Below are positions 1 through 10,100 of a stretch of DNA of 26,447 bases, in pieces (the stretch's first letter is position 1; the number at the start of each line of letters is the position of its first letter). This DNA comes from Fragilaria crotonensis (lineage: Eukaryota; Bacillariophyta; Fragilariophyceae; Fragilariales; Fragilariaceae). The notes under the pieces were generated by a model, which was not told the DNA's origin, searched no databases, and worked only from the letters and a program-made list of their open reading frames with translations. Made by a program: the position numbers and the translations under genes. The DNA lies in the NCBI GenBank assembly GCA_022925895.1, contig JAKSYS010000772.1, positions 1 to 26,447 on the forward strand. The letters are read 5' to 3'.

Positions 1-37
1 CACGAATCTAATCCATCATCACTTTCGATCTCCGATT

Positions 38-73
38 CAAACGCAAACGCAAACGCAAACGCAAACGCAAACA
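38..73. repeat. Short CAAACG hexamer repeat
   Basis: Six consecutive hexamers, five CAAACG and a final CAAACA, lie just downstream of the stop codon of the minus-strand LRR gene. It is a simple microsatellite. It is not a known telomere repeat, and nothing suggests a function. The rest of positions 1-166 is short pyrimidine-rich sequence with no gene seen. Confidence 0.85.
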
Positions 74-166
74 CAACCTGTCTTCTGTGTCCTGTGCCTC
101 TTGCCTTGCTGCCTTAATCCATTAATTTGCTCATTGGTTCACTATGCATATTCATTCATCGCTCTA

Positions 167-2182
167 TCAACAGGAAGAGAAAGAACTATCCATACAACAA
201 CCTGAAGCACACGTGATTTCAGCACAGTCAATGGAGATAGACGAGTACAGAGAAGGGAGTGAGCAGAGGGATGGCGGCATTATCCCAGTCAACTGATTAG
301 TGGAGAACCACAACGACGTCAACTGTGTCAAGCGTCCGATCTCACTTGGAATCGAGGAAGTCAACAAATTGCTGTAGAATTCCAACACTGTCAACTGTGT
401 CAAGAGTCCAATCTCACTGGGAATCGTCGAAGTCAAGGAATTGGCGGAGAAATGCAACCACTCCAACTGTGTCAAGCGTCCGATCTCACTTGGAATTGTG
501 AAAGCTAACAAATTGCTGTAGAACGACAACCCCGTCAACCGTGTCAAGAGACGTATCTCACTTGGAATTGTGGACGTCAACGAATTGGATCTGAAATCTA
601 ACAACGTCAACTGTGTCATGCGTCCGATCTCACTTGGAATTGTGGAATTCAACGAATTGCTATCAAAATTCAGGGTTCCCAACTTTGTCAGAAGTCCCAT
701 CTCACTTGGAATTGTGGAAGCCAACGAATTGCTTTCGAAGTACAACCAAGACAATTTTGTCAAGAGTCCGATCTCACGTGGAATTGCTGAAGTCAAAGAA
801 TTGGAGGAGAAATCCAACAACTCCAACCGTGTCAAGCGACCGACCTCACTTGGAATTGTGGAAGATAACGAATTGCCTTCAAAATCCAAGTATGTCAACT
901 GTGTCAAGAGTCCGATCGCACTTGGAATTGTGGAAGCAAGTGCATTGCTTGAGAAGTCCAACGCCGTCAGCAGTGTCAAGCGCCCGATCTCACTGGGAAT
1001 TGTGGAAGTGAACGAATTGCTTTCGAAATTCAGGAACGTCAACTTTGTCAAGAGCCCGATCTCACTGGGAATTGTGGAAGTCAAAGAATTGCTGTAGAAA
1101 GACAGATAGTTCAACTGTGTCAAGAGGCCGATCGCTCTTGGAATTGTGGATCCAGTCGTTGTGCCGCCAAACCTTAGTGTCAGTCGACACTTTGTCACGT
1201 TTGAAATGCCAAGAAAGTTGCAGGCAATTGCTTCCGGCGTCAAGGAGGTCGGTGTCGAGGGGGGGATTGCCGGTGCAATTGGGGCCGTGGTGGGCGGCGC
1301 TACCGAAATTGGTGTGAAAATTGGCACTGATATGGGGGCTGCTGTAGTCGGAACCGGAGTGGTGGGCGCCGCTGTAGTTGGTACCGGAGTGGTGGGCGCC
1401 GCTGTTGTTGGTACCGGAGTGGTGGGCGCCGCTGTTGTTGGTACTGGAGTGCTGGGTTGCATCAAGGAAGAACTAGAAGCTGCAGATGGTTGCCGAACGA
1501 CGAGTACAACCACCGCGCCAAGAAGAGCACACGCAAACAAGATACTCCCAAAAATATCCATCGATACAAGGGACGTTGGTACCATTTCAGTGTGAGGTGT
1601 TGGGCCTCGGCAACCATCATTGCTCCATCCTCGTTTCCATCCGGTACGCATAGTGCTTCCACAGTGTACACACTTCCAGCCGCCATGCGACGGCTGTCGT
1701 GCGTCGGGATATGCTCCTGCAGAGTCTGGCACTCCGTCTTCCTGTTTGGATTCATCATTTGTACTCTCTCTGGCGGAATCATACGAACTTATTGGTGACC
1801 TGGATGCCTGACTTGTGGCAGGGTTGCGAGGTGATCGTAAGGGAATTGCTCCGGGAGAGACGTCATGATTCTTCTTTGCATCCCACGAGTCTACCATTCC
1901 TAACCCGAGCACATGCATTTTTCCACCCGTTGGTGTCTGGTTCACTTTTTTAGTTCCACTAACTCTACCAGCATGAGCAACGTCACGATCATCGTTGTCC
2001 TCAATCTTTGACGAAGATGGTAACTGCAACGAAGAGTGAGGAGAAGAACCAGAAGGAACCGACGACATGGCCATACTTGACATATCAGATGAAAATACTT
2101 CAGCATCTTCACCCCCCTGGATGCCATCACCTGATGAATCCTTGGCAATGTCAACGTCTTCGGTACTGTCGTGATTCTCCAT
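167..2182 (-). CDS. Membrane-anchored leucine-rich repeat protein
   Basis: The protein has 671 residues if started at the ATG at 2182; three codons upstream there is only an in-frame TTG. Residues 1-165 are Ser/Asp-rich and probably cytoplasmic. One hydrophobic helix (about 211-229, ILFACALLGAVVVLVV) is followed by a Thr/Pro linker with four TPVPTTAAPT repeats (about 245-283). A Cys cap follows (CNFLGISNVTKC, from about 321), then 12 LRRs of 24 residues with the plant-type pattern LTxLxxLxFxSNxLTSTIPSEIG. The end is Cys-rich (CSLPSL, DCAEITCASGCC). This layout fits a surface LRR protein with its N terminus inside and LRRs outside, probably binding a ligand or partner; it has no kinase domain. 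About residues 167-212 read in a different frame from the neighbouring paralogue (see findings). The family is widespread in pennate diatoms; the ligand is unknown. Confidence 0.85.
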   Translation of the reverse strand: MENHDSTEDVDIAKDSSGDGIQGGEDAEVFSSDMSSMAMSSVPSGSSPHSSLQLPSSSKIEDNDDRDVAHAGRVSGTKKVNQTPTGGKMHVLGLGMVDSWDAKKNHDVSPGAIPLRSPRNPATSQASRSPISSYDSARESTNDESKQEDGVPDSAGAYPDARQPSHGGWKCVHCGSTMRTGWKRGWSNDGCRGPTPHTEMVPTSLVSMDIFGSILFACALLGAVVVLVVRQPSAASSSSLMQPSTPVPTTAAPTTPVPTTAAPTTPVPTTAAPTTPVPTTAAPISVPIFTPISVAPPTTAPIAPAIPPSTPTSLTPEAIACNFLGISNVTKCRLTLRFGGTTTGSTIPRAIGLLTQLNYLSFYSNSLTSTIPSEIGLLTKLTFLNFESNSFTSTIPSEIGRLTLLTALDFSSNALASTIPSAIGLLTQLTYLDFEGNSLSSTIPSEVGRLTRLELLDFSSNSLTSAIPREIGLLTKLSWLYFESNSLASTIPSEMGLLTKLGTLNFDSNSLNSTIPSEIGRMTQLTLLDFRSNSLTSTIPSEIRLLTRLTGLSFYSNLLAFTIPSEIGRLTQLEWLHFSANSLTSTIPSEIGLLTQLTVLEFYSNLLTSSIPSEIGRLTQLTSLWFSTNQLTGIMPPSLCSLPSLYSSISIDCAEITCASGCCMDSSFSSC
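1341..1460 (-). repeat. Four 30-bp tandem repeats coding TPVPTTAAPT
   Basis: Four consecutive 30-bp units (1341, 1371, 1401, 1431) sit inside the LRR gene and encode the Thr/Pro linker between the membrane helix and the LRR cap. The middle units differ by only one or two bases and the last is more diverged. The paralogue at 3753-4872 lacks this block, so it was probably expanded after duplication or lost from the copy. The linker resembles mucin-like, O-glycosylated stalks. Confidence 0.85.
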
Positions 2183-3752
2183 CAGAAACAAGATTTATAT
2201 ACCGGTGCTGGAGTTTGGGAATACTTGAGTAATGGAGTAGAACAGTGTGCACGTGAGTTAAAGCATGAATGTAGCGGTTGCAAATTGGTCTCAAGTTTTC
2301 GAATCAGATGTCTGTCCTACGAGTATCTCGAGCACTGTTAGCACGCCGAGTAGTATGCAAACAATTTGCCACTCCGATTCTCGTTTCGTTCTGGTTGCGA
2401 GCCGAAACTTTCATGCAACAATGGAGTCAAGAACAGCAACTCTTTCGGTCCTCACAATGTGCTGGAGCACTCACAATCTCGTATTTCTCAATACCTTAAT
2501 GCAGATACTACTTCAAGGTACATTAATGAGAGATGAGAGCTGTGTGTGCGAGGAATGAAGGCAAGCAAATTCGCTCAAAAGATAATCCGGAACATACTTT
2601 AATCGTACGGGTACAACTCGAGTACTCGTGTACGACTACCGGTAGTACTCCGTCTACACTGCAACGCAAAAGGCAAATCCAGACTTCGTACTGATACAAG
2701 GTAATAATAGTACTACTACTAGCACTACAATGTACTACAGTACCAGGTACCAGGTTGTGTATGTAGCGTACATATGTTTGCCATTTGCTACTGCATGCCC
2801 ATTGTCATACGGTCGCCACGTCGCCACTGGCGATGATACAGTATATAGTATATATCATGGTCGTTCAGCAATTGTGCAGTAATGTTGTAATCAGTACAGT
2901 AGTCTAGCCGGAGATCTTGTACTATGACATACAATTACACTTGTCTACACAGAGCATACAGGTACTGGGTAATAGATGTTGAGCATTTACTGGAGTACTG
3001 TACTGTGTACTGAACTCCAAGTGTGGCACAGGGGTGACTAGCATAAAATAGAGTCCATGAGCAAGTGTATGAAAAATATTAAGACAGGAGCGCAGATGAA
3101 TCGAAAGCCAGGCGAAAAACAACAAGCTCCACACGCACCAATTCGCACCAGAGTCTGCCGCGTTGACGCCTTGAAACGCAACCAAACGAAACTGAAATTG
3201 ATCATGTTACTAGTGTAATGCAACTCGGAAGTAGAGAAGTGAGCACGGAGAGACGGAGACGATCCGCGTAGGTAAGCGGGAGGTCCCGCGAAGTGTCGGG
3301 ACTTGAGACCATGCTACTGTACCAGGGCTGCTTTGTTAAAAACGATACATTGTAGCAACGAATGTCGAATCATGCTGTTCGTGTACGATGGCGAAGACAC
3401 AAGCCACACCACACTGCCACAGCCAAACAGACCCCCGTTAACTTTCTTTAGTGCCAGATTGAGCCGCCATTGTATAGTTTTCATCGGGCGTGCTGGAACA
3501 TCGAGAATTTGAAGTAGTGCAAGGATGGCGATTTGGCGTTCCTTGCAAACGCTCGCGTTCTAAACCAACTGTTTTCTCATAACGCAGAGCATGAGGAAGC
3601 TCAAAAGTCTGATCCCATTGACTAAGATGGACCACATAGTGTTGGACGCGGTAGAGCTGCGAATCCGTCTTAAACCCTATCGCAGAGTGGATGCGGGTAG
3701 AAACCTCAGCGGATTTCAATTACACTGCTTACGCCGTGCCGATCGCATTCCT
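2183..3752. other. Intergenic DNA, GTAC-rich, between LRR paralogues
   Basis: No convincing gene was seen. The first 250 bp hold the upstream region of the LRR gene; pieces such as TCGAATCAGAT (about 2296) and GAGCCGAAA followed by CTTTCAT (about 2400-2415) also occur upstream of the second LRR copy. Positions 2581-2776 are dense in GTAC (11 counted in about 196 bp). Positions 2991-3030 hold a copy of the TGGAGTACTGTACT motif that also forms the target of the transposon at 5281. A 93-codon minus-strand ORF (3438-3719) has no recognisable domain and is probably chance. Confidence 0.6.
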
Positions 3753-4872
3753 TTAGTCACAGGAAGAAACAGTACTGTAATCATAACAACAACCTGAAGC
3801 ACATGCGATTTCACCACAGTCGATGTAGATAGACGATGAGAGAGAAGGGATTGAGCAGAGGGATGATGGAATTGTCCCCTTCAATGTATTGTTGGAGAAA
3901 TCCAACGCCATCAACTGAGTCAAGAGTCCGATCTCATTTGGAATTGTTGAAGTCAACGAATTGTTGAAGAGCGACAAAAAAGTCAGCCGTGTCAAGAGTC
4001 CGATCTCACTCGGAATTGTGGACGTCAATGAATTTCTGGAGAAACCCAACAACGCCAACTGGGTCAAGCGTCCGATCTCGCTTGGAATTGTGGAAGTCAA
4101 CTGATTGTTGTAGAACGCCAACAACGTCAACTGTGTTAACAGTCCGATCTCAGTTGGAATTGAGGAAGTCAAGGAATTGAAGTAGAAACCCAACCACGTC
4201 AACTGCGTCAAGAGTCCAATCTCGCTGGGAATTGTTGAAGTCAACTGATTGCTATAGAAACCCAAGTACGTCAACTGTGTCAAGAGTCCGATCTCAGTGG
4301 GAATTGTGGAACCTGTCGTTGTGTCGTCATCATTGTAAGCGTCAAACTTGACTGTCGATCGACACCTTGTTACGTTTGGAATAGAAAGGAAGTTGCACGA
4401 ATTCTAGCGGCGTCAAGAGGTGGGCGCCGGGGTTGGGGGCGTAGTATGACTGAAAGCACAACATGACAACCACCACCGCACCAGCAAAACCAAACGCACA
4501 CAAGGCAAGACACGCAACAATCCATCTACGTTGGTACCATTTCGTTCTGTGGTATTGGGTCTTGCCAACCATGACTGTCGCATCCTCGATCCCTTCCAGT
4601 ATAATCCGTTGTGCTTCCACAGTATGCACATCGCTGTCAGTTGCAACATGACCTGTGTCATGATCATCAGTATGTTCTCCTGCGGAGTGTTGCACTTCAT
4701 CTTCCTGCTTGGATTCTCGGTTCCTACTCTCTCTGGCGGCATCATGCGAACGAATTGGAGACCTGAGTGCCTGCCTTGTTGCTGTGTTGCGAGTTGCGAT
4801 CTGATCATACGGGAAGGAATGCTCGGGAGCGACGCTGTGATTGCCTTCCAAAACAATCGAAGGGCTTTCCAT
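3753..4872 (-). pseudogene. Frameshifted tandem copy of the LRR membrane protein
   Basis: This is a paralogue of the gene at 167-2182, in the same orientation. From the ATG at 4872 one frame gives a hydrophilic Ser/Arg/Glu-rich head, the juxtamembrane KWYQRRW and a membrane helix (about 117-140). That frame then ends at a TGA about 30 codons later. The LRR part continues in another frame: Cys cap CNFLSIPNVTRC, six LRRs, and the same Cys-rich end (CSIPSL, DCGEIACASGCC). Alignment with the first gene places the break at about 4393-4408: between the conserved CCG and TGCAAC blocks the first gene has 12 bases and this copy 10, consistent with a 2-base deletion. No GT-AG intron was found that repairs the frame. 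It is either a pseudogene or an assembly error. It has half as many LRRs and no TPVPTTAAPT linker. Confidence 0.75.
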
Positions 4873-5272
4873 CGAGTCTATTGCACTCCACAACCTCGAA
4901 TCAGATCAACTCCGAGCACTACTCCGAGCACTCCGAGGCTATGTCTCGTCCTGCTCGCAAGCCGAAAATCTTCATACAACGAGCAGATGAGGTCACGAGT
5001 CAAGGCGTCAAGACGTCAAGACAACTTATCCGTGCTCAAAAAGGTGTGGTTGAGTACTGACTCTGAGTACTCACAACCTCGTACTCGGAGTACAATATAT
5101 GCATGTCATAATGTACTCTCTACTCTAGATTATTTTCTTATCTTGTCGTGCAAGACTTGATAATGTTCTTGAAACTTGTATGTCATATATGTCATATATG
5201 TCATATATTCATACATATAATACATATAGAAGCTCATATGGAGTAGTACTTAATGAGAACTGGAGTACTGTA
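4873..5272. other. Upstream region of the LRR copy, with GTAC and ATGTCATAT repeats
   Basis: The first part is related to the upstream region of the first LRR gene (TCGAATCAGAT, GAGCACT, and AAGCCGAAA followed by CTTCAT), so the duplication included promoter sequence. Positions 5036-5100 are rich in GAGTAC. A short ATGTCATAT tandem repeat lies at about 5177-5213. No gene was seen. Confidence 0.6.
5177..5213. repeat. ATGTCATAT minisatellite
   Basis: About three and a half copies of a 9-bp unit (ATGTCATAT) run into related CATA-rich sequence. It is simple sequence next to the transposon insertion. No function is suggested. Confidence 0.75.
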
Positions 5273-5280
5273 CTCTGTAC
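5273..5280. repeat. Left 8-bp target-site duplication of the hAT element
   Basis: CTCTGTAC lies immediately before the CAGGG terminus and is identical to the copy after the right end. Confidence 0.85.
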
Positions 5281-6575
5281 CAGGGATTGGAAAAATTATA
5301 CTGCAGCCTTCCGAAATCGGTTTTCAGGTGTATCGGTCAGTTATCAGTATTCCAGAACAATACTGGTTAGTTACTTTAATGCCCCCTGAATCATTGGTCA
5401 GTATTCTATAATACCGTTGTTATCTTGAGACATTCAGTAGTATACTGTTGTTCTAATTTTAGTTTGGTATATACCAGTATTCGTGATGAGCTCATTGATT
5501 CAGCAGTATGATGTTGATGCACCACACTTTGACCACACCGAGGAGCTTCCCAAAGTCATGGACAAAGAAGCACTTTGTGGCCGTGGCCACCAAAGAAAGA
5601 TATGCAAGCAGATGACCAAGGAAGACCACCACAGGCTTACTACAGCACCAAGATCTGCTGAATCCAAAGCGAGTCCGGAAGTTCTTGTTGTTAGAATGCT
5701 GGTCAAGAACATCATAATTGGAGGTGACAAATCTTCTGAAAGCCAGAGGCTACAAAGAGGACACAAAATCACACAGAAGGAGCAAGTCTTCAGGTCATCT
5801 CTCTATCCATCAAATTCCACAATGAACTTCTTGCTTCTTGTGTGCTCAGCCAGAACCATCATGGACTCATTTGATAGGAGTGCAATTATATGCTTTCATA
5901 ATGCCTTGAAAACAGAATTACACTTAAGAAGAAATCCTTCTGGTGAGTTCTTCATTACTATACTATATTATGTTTCAATTCATAACTACTGAGGCCACCA
6001 TTGTTGTTATTGTTATACTCCTTCTGAGGGACATCCTCAGCACAATGACAAAGTCCTCACCATTGCATTTTCAAAGGTGGTTGAGAAAATTCATCCCTCC
6101 TGCCATTTTTTTACAGGTAATTGGGTATACCTCCTCTGGTGTGCTGGAGAAGAAAAACTTGCAGAGCAGCAGGATCTTCTGGCACAGTTGATGATGATTG
6201 TGCCTTTTGAAGGGGACCACCCTGAGGGATGCCTTTCTGAATCCTTCAAATGCAAGAAAGTGCACCTTCTTTCAGTTGCATCCTCATGTTACAATCACTA
6301 ATTGACTGCAATCACATGGTTAATGTTCAAGGTACTAGTACACTACAGTATTCCAACAATACCGATTTCAAAATAACTACTGCCACTGTCCGGTGGTTGT
6401 TAACCATACCTTACGGTATACGGTTAGTATACCAGGACGTTGCAGTTGGTGGTTATTGATACTCAGACGCAAAAAGTTACAGTTAACCTGATATCCAAAA
6501 TTCTGGTTACTGGTCATGCAAAATAACCGCAGTTTTTGGTTACCGGTTTCAGTAGTAGTTATTTCCCTATCCCTG
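5281..6575. mobile_element. hAT-type DNA transposon (1295 bp, probably non-autonomous)
   Basis: The left end begins CAGGGATTGG and the right end, read on the minus strand, begins CAGGGATAGG, giving short imperfect terminal inverted repeats (about 12 of the first 15 bases match). Identical 8-bp sequences CTCTGTAC flank both ends (5273-5280 and 6576-6583). A CAGGG terminus with an 8-bp target-site duplication is the signature of the hAT superfamily. Inside the ends CAGTATTC recurs at 5345, 5399, 5475 and 6346, possibly subterminal transposase-binding sites. The element is short, and no hAT dimerisation domain or RNase-H-like core was recognised in its ORFs, so it probably depends on a transposase elsewhere. 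The exact duplication suggests a fairly recent insertion. Confidence 0.85.
5486..6301 (+). CDS. Unrecognised cargo ORF inside the hAT element (two possible exons)
   Basis: An ORF opens at the ATG at 5486 (MSSLIQQYDVDAPHF) and in the unspliced frame ends at a TGA at 5990. A donor-like GTGAGT at 5943 and an acceptor-like CTGAG ending at 5993 would remove 51 nt including that stop and continue in frame to a TAA at 6299-6301. The product would have about 254 residues. The second part includes a His/Cys-rich stretch (HHCCYCYTPSEGHPQH) and a hydrophilic end. No transposase motif or other domain was recognised. It could be a transposase remnant, a captured host fragment, or chance coding potential. 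The splice model rests only on consensus and frame. Confidence 0.35.
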
Positions 6576-6583
6576 CTCTGTAC
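6576..6583. repeat. Right 8-bp target-site duplication of the hAT element
   Basis: CTCTGTAC lies immediately after the CCCTG terminus. Removing the element and one copy restores a sequence resembling that at 2991-3027. Confidence 0.85.
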
Positions 6584-7149
6584 TCCAAGCATGGCGCAAA
6601 AAAATACTGCATACGTTCAAATCGCAAGATGTCTCATCTTGGCTGCTGAGCTTGACAAGGTAGTAGTAGTAAGGAGACTTTAGGCTTGCTTTGTGATACA
6701 TAATAACTACATGTAGCATCGAACTTCAAATATCGAAGCATGCGCTCCATCGACGACGGCGAAGAGGGAAAATCTTCAGATAAAAAGTTCAATTGAAGAT
6801 TTGGAACGGGATCTCTGCACAAACTTTCAACCAGGCACAAACAGAAGGTGCAGGAAAGAAGAATGAGCTGCCAAGTGCTCCAGCAAATAACAAGAAATTT
6901 GGGTCGCTGTCTTATGTCTTTTATCGAACTAAATGCACTCGACGCAAGTAATGTTCGGTATGCAAAGGAAAAAAGTGTAAGATGGATAGGTGAGGCATGC
7001 GACATGCGGCTATCCTCATACACCATGCTCGTCTGAAGTGCCAGGACCAGATTCTGAAAGAGAAGCATAATTCACTTCCCAAATCAATCTTCGACTAAGC
7101 TACCATTTTCACCTGGCGAGTCCCTACCAAAACATCCCGTAACGTCCCT
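6584..7149. other. Intergenic DNA downstream of the large surface-protein gene
   Basis: No convincing gene was seen. A 144-codon minus-strand ORF (6634-7068) has no recognisable domain, signal or repeat and overlaps a plus-strand ORF of 62 codons; both are probably chance. The stretch should hold the 3' untranslated region and polyadenylation site of the gene that ends at 7150. Confidence 0.5.
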
Positions 7150-10100
7150 TCATCGTTCAGCTTCACTGCTCACTGAAGACGACGATGACGATACTGGGGT
7201 ACCCAGCGATGACAAATCGTTGTCGTTGGGTTCCCCGCCATCCGATGAAGAGCTGGAAACCTGAACGATCCCTGGAGGAAGGGACAATTCCCCCATTCGA
7301 TCTGCCGCTGCGAGCCTTGACATTGATCGTGAGAGGGCCCACACCAATACTTCATCGGGTCGATCATGTTCCGGAGCACCAGCGTCAGCAATGGAAACCC
7401 AAATATCTTCCTCTGCCATTCTTTGATCAGAAAGAGGCATTGGCTGCAAGCGATCCACGGTGTTGACCTTGTCAGTGCTGTGGCCCCCCACAAATTTATT
7501 TGGACCAGCAGCCACGGCATCATCGGCAATAACAGCATCAGCTTCCATCGAGAAACGACCCAGGGCAGATTCAAAGGCGGCCACTTCAAGTGCATCTTGG
7601 AAGGCAACCGTTTTCCCCTTGTCAGTAGTGTCCACGTCATCTGCACCACCTACCACGGAATCAAAGTAGGAAGAATCGCTTTTATCGTCCTGATCTGTAT
7701 GCTCATGAAGGGACCGCAGCCGGACGTCGAATAAGCCGGAAAGTGTTGGTGGTGGCATACTCGACCTCAGATCGTTTCTGTCGTAGGAACGAGTCAGGGT
7801 CGGATCTGCAGTTGACTTCCGTCTCGCTACTGAGTTGGCGCGCATGCTGGAGGAAAAGGCAGAAAGGCGTTGACTCCTGCGTTGTTGGAAGAGAAGCAAG
7901 GATGATTCAGGTTGATGGGAAGCGTCTTGGACTTTAGTTCCAGCCATAGCCGTATTCGGTCCTTCTCTGGACTTCTCAAATGGGTCTTCGATCATGCTAA
8001 GCTGTACGGACGCACGTGAAAGTGCAGATGTGGGTTGCCTTGTCTGAAGATCAGAAAAGGAGTCCGTCGCTGGCATCGGAGCACACATGATTTCAGAGGA
8101 TGTATGCAAGTTCTGCCTCGTCGAAAAGTCTGAAATAGAGTCCTCGACCGGTAGGGGAGCCCGTGAAAGGCCTCGGAATCCGTTCAAATCGCTTCGAGAT
8201 GCACGCAAAGACTCCGGGGTTGAGGAACCGGCTGCCACCTGCCGACTATTGACGTCTGAAAAAGAGTCATGGTAAGGATTAGGAGCGGGGACAAATTCGC
8301 TGTCAGAACCACGTGAATCCATATCATCACTATCGCTGTCAGTCGATGGCGAATCTCCGATTGTCTCTGTCAGAGCAACGACAGCCCTTGGCAGTGGATT
8401 TGGATCTGCGTTGGCATTGGAAGGATTCCCTTCCAAGGCGCTCGACGAGTCGCCACTTGATGATGCATCATCACTAACAGAAGTCCGTGGAGACGTCATG
8501 GAGGGCATAGATGATCCTTCACTATCGCTGCCAGTCGATGGCCAATCTCCGACTATCCCTGTCGCGGCAATTACTGCCCCTGGAAATGGATTTGGATCTG
8601 CGTCGGCATTTGACGAATCCCCTTCCGAGGCGCTTGAAGAGCCGCTATTTGATGACGCATCGTCACCGAAATGAGCCCCAGCTACGGCGGCAGCTGTTGG
8701 AGATGGCATAGAAGGCATTGATGATCCTTCACTATCGCTGTCAGTCGATGGCAAATCTCCAACAATCCCTGTCGCGGTCATGACAGCCCCTGAAAATGGA
8801 TTTGGATCTGCGTTGGCACTCAAAGAATCCCCTTCCGAGGCGCTCGAAGAGTCGCTAGTTGATGAAGCATCATCACCGAAAGGAGCCCCAGCTGCGGCGG
8901 CTGGTGTAGGAGATGCCGTGGAAGGAGCTGACGACACTTCATTATCGCTATGAGAGGATACAGCGCCTCCACTTATTCCTCCCGCTGCAACGACAGCTCC
9001 TGGCAGTGGATTGCGATCTGTTGTGACATTCGAAATATCACCTTCCGAGGCGCCACTTGACGAAGCATCACCACTGAAATAAGTCCCGGCCACCACTGGA
9101 GCTGCAAGTAACATCATGCCACCATCGAGTCCTCTTTCACCGGACATGGAGGTGTCTCGATCGGGCGACGACATCTGAATTTCAGACGACATGAAATTTT
9201 CTACCTCAGCAGCCGTCTCAGAAACCGAGGCATCACCGACGCCGATGGCCTTTGATTCCCGTATGCCTTGCTCTCGTGGGAGGTCATCAGGTCGCAAGAC
9301 ATACATGGTATTGATGGCATTGACGTCTGTGACAGGAGATGCCGCGTCGATATTCGAAGGCACGATGATGTCAGCCACGCTTTCCTCGTCATCGCTAGTC
9401 TGACCTTCATCGTAGGACGACTCGCTGTCGCTGAATGACGCCATAGCTGGGACATTGGCCGCTGCAACTAGTGGCAGCAATTCAACAATAGGTTCTTGTT
9501 GTGAACTTCGAGCTGAATCTGGTCTGCCGTTCGACGCTGAAGCGTTGCAGGAGTTTGTAGCATTCGACGTCATCAAGGTAGCATTTGGAGCACCACTTGA
9601 CGAAACGGCGATGGCATTCGTCTCAGAAGTGTCCCACTCGTCATCGGTATTATATCGTTCGTCTTCGCTCCGTGATAAACCAACGACGACTCCAATCATC
9701 GTTGCAGAAGCTATAGCTACTTCAGCAGTTTTCGGATCGTAATTCGTAATTCCTGTCGCCAGATCCTCAGTGCTGCTACTGCCTGACGAGCTACTTGACG
9801 AAGTGGAATCCCCGGCAGAACTACTGCTCTCTTCGTCGGAGCTTGAATCCGTTGACGTGTCACTAATCGCATCCGAAGCCATTCCATTTGAGACTGCAAT
9901 TGCAGCTGCCAACCCCTTTGGCAATATCTCCCTAGAATGATCAGCGGTTGGGTCAAATTGAGCAGTTTCCGAAGCCTGTATCAACTGCTCCGGCGAACTA
10001 AAGTTACGTTCGGTCCAAATATCAGCCGAGTCTGTCGATAAGTCACTCCCATCGGAATGATCTGGGTCGAATTGCGCCGTTTCAGACGCGAGTACCAACT

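Noticed and set aside
38..73. Telomere repeat
   Set aside because: CAAACG units do not match the known TTAGGG-type repeat and there are only six.
570..1317. Plus-strand ORFs with SPISLGIVE or SHLELWK repeats
   Set aside because: They are the antisense of the LRR repeats; every period matches the 72-bp LRR unit on the minus strand.
6634..7068. Minus-strand ORF of 144 codons
   Set aside because: No domain, signal or repeat; overlaps an opposite ORF of similar quality.
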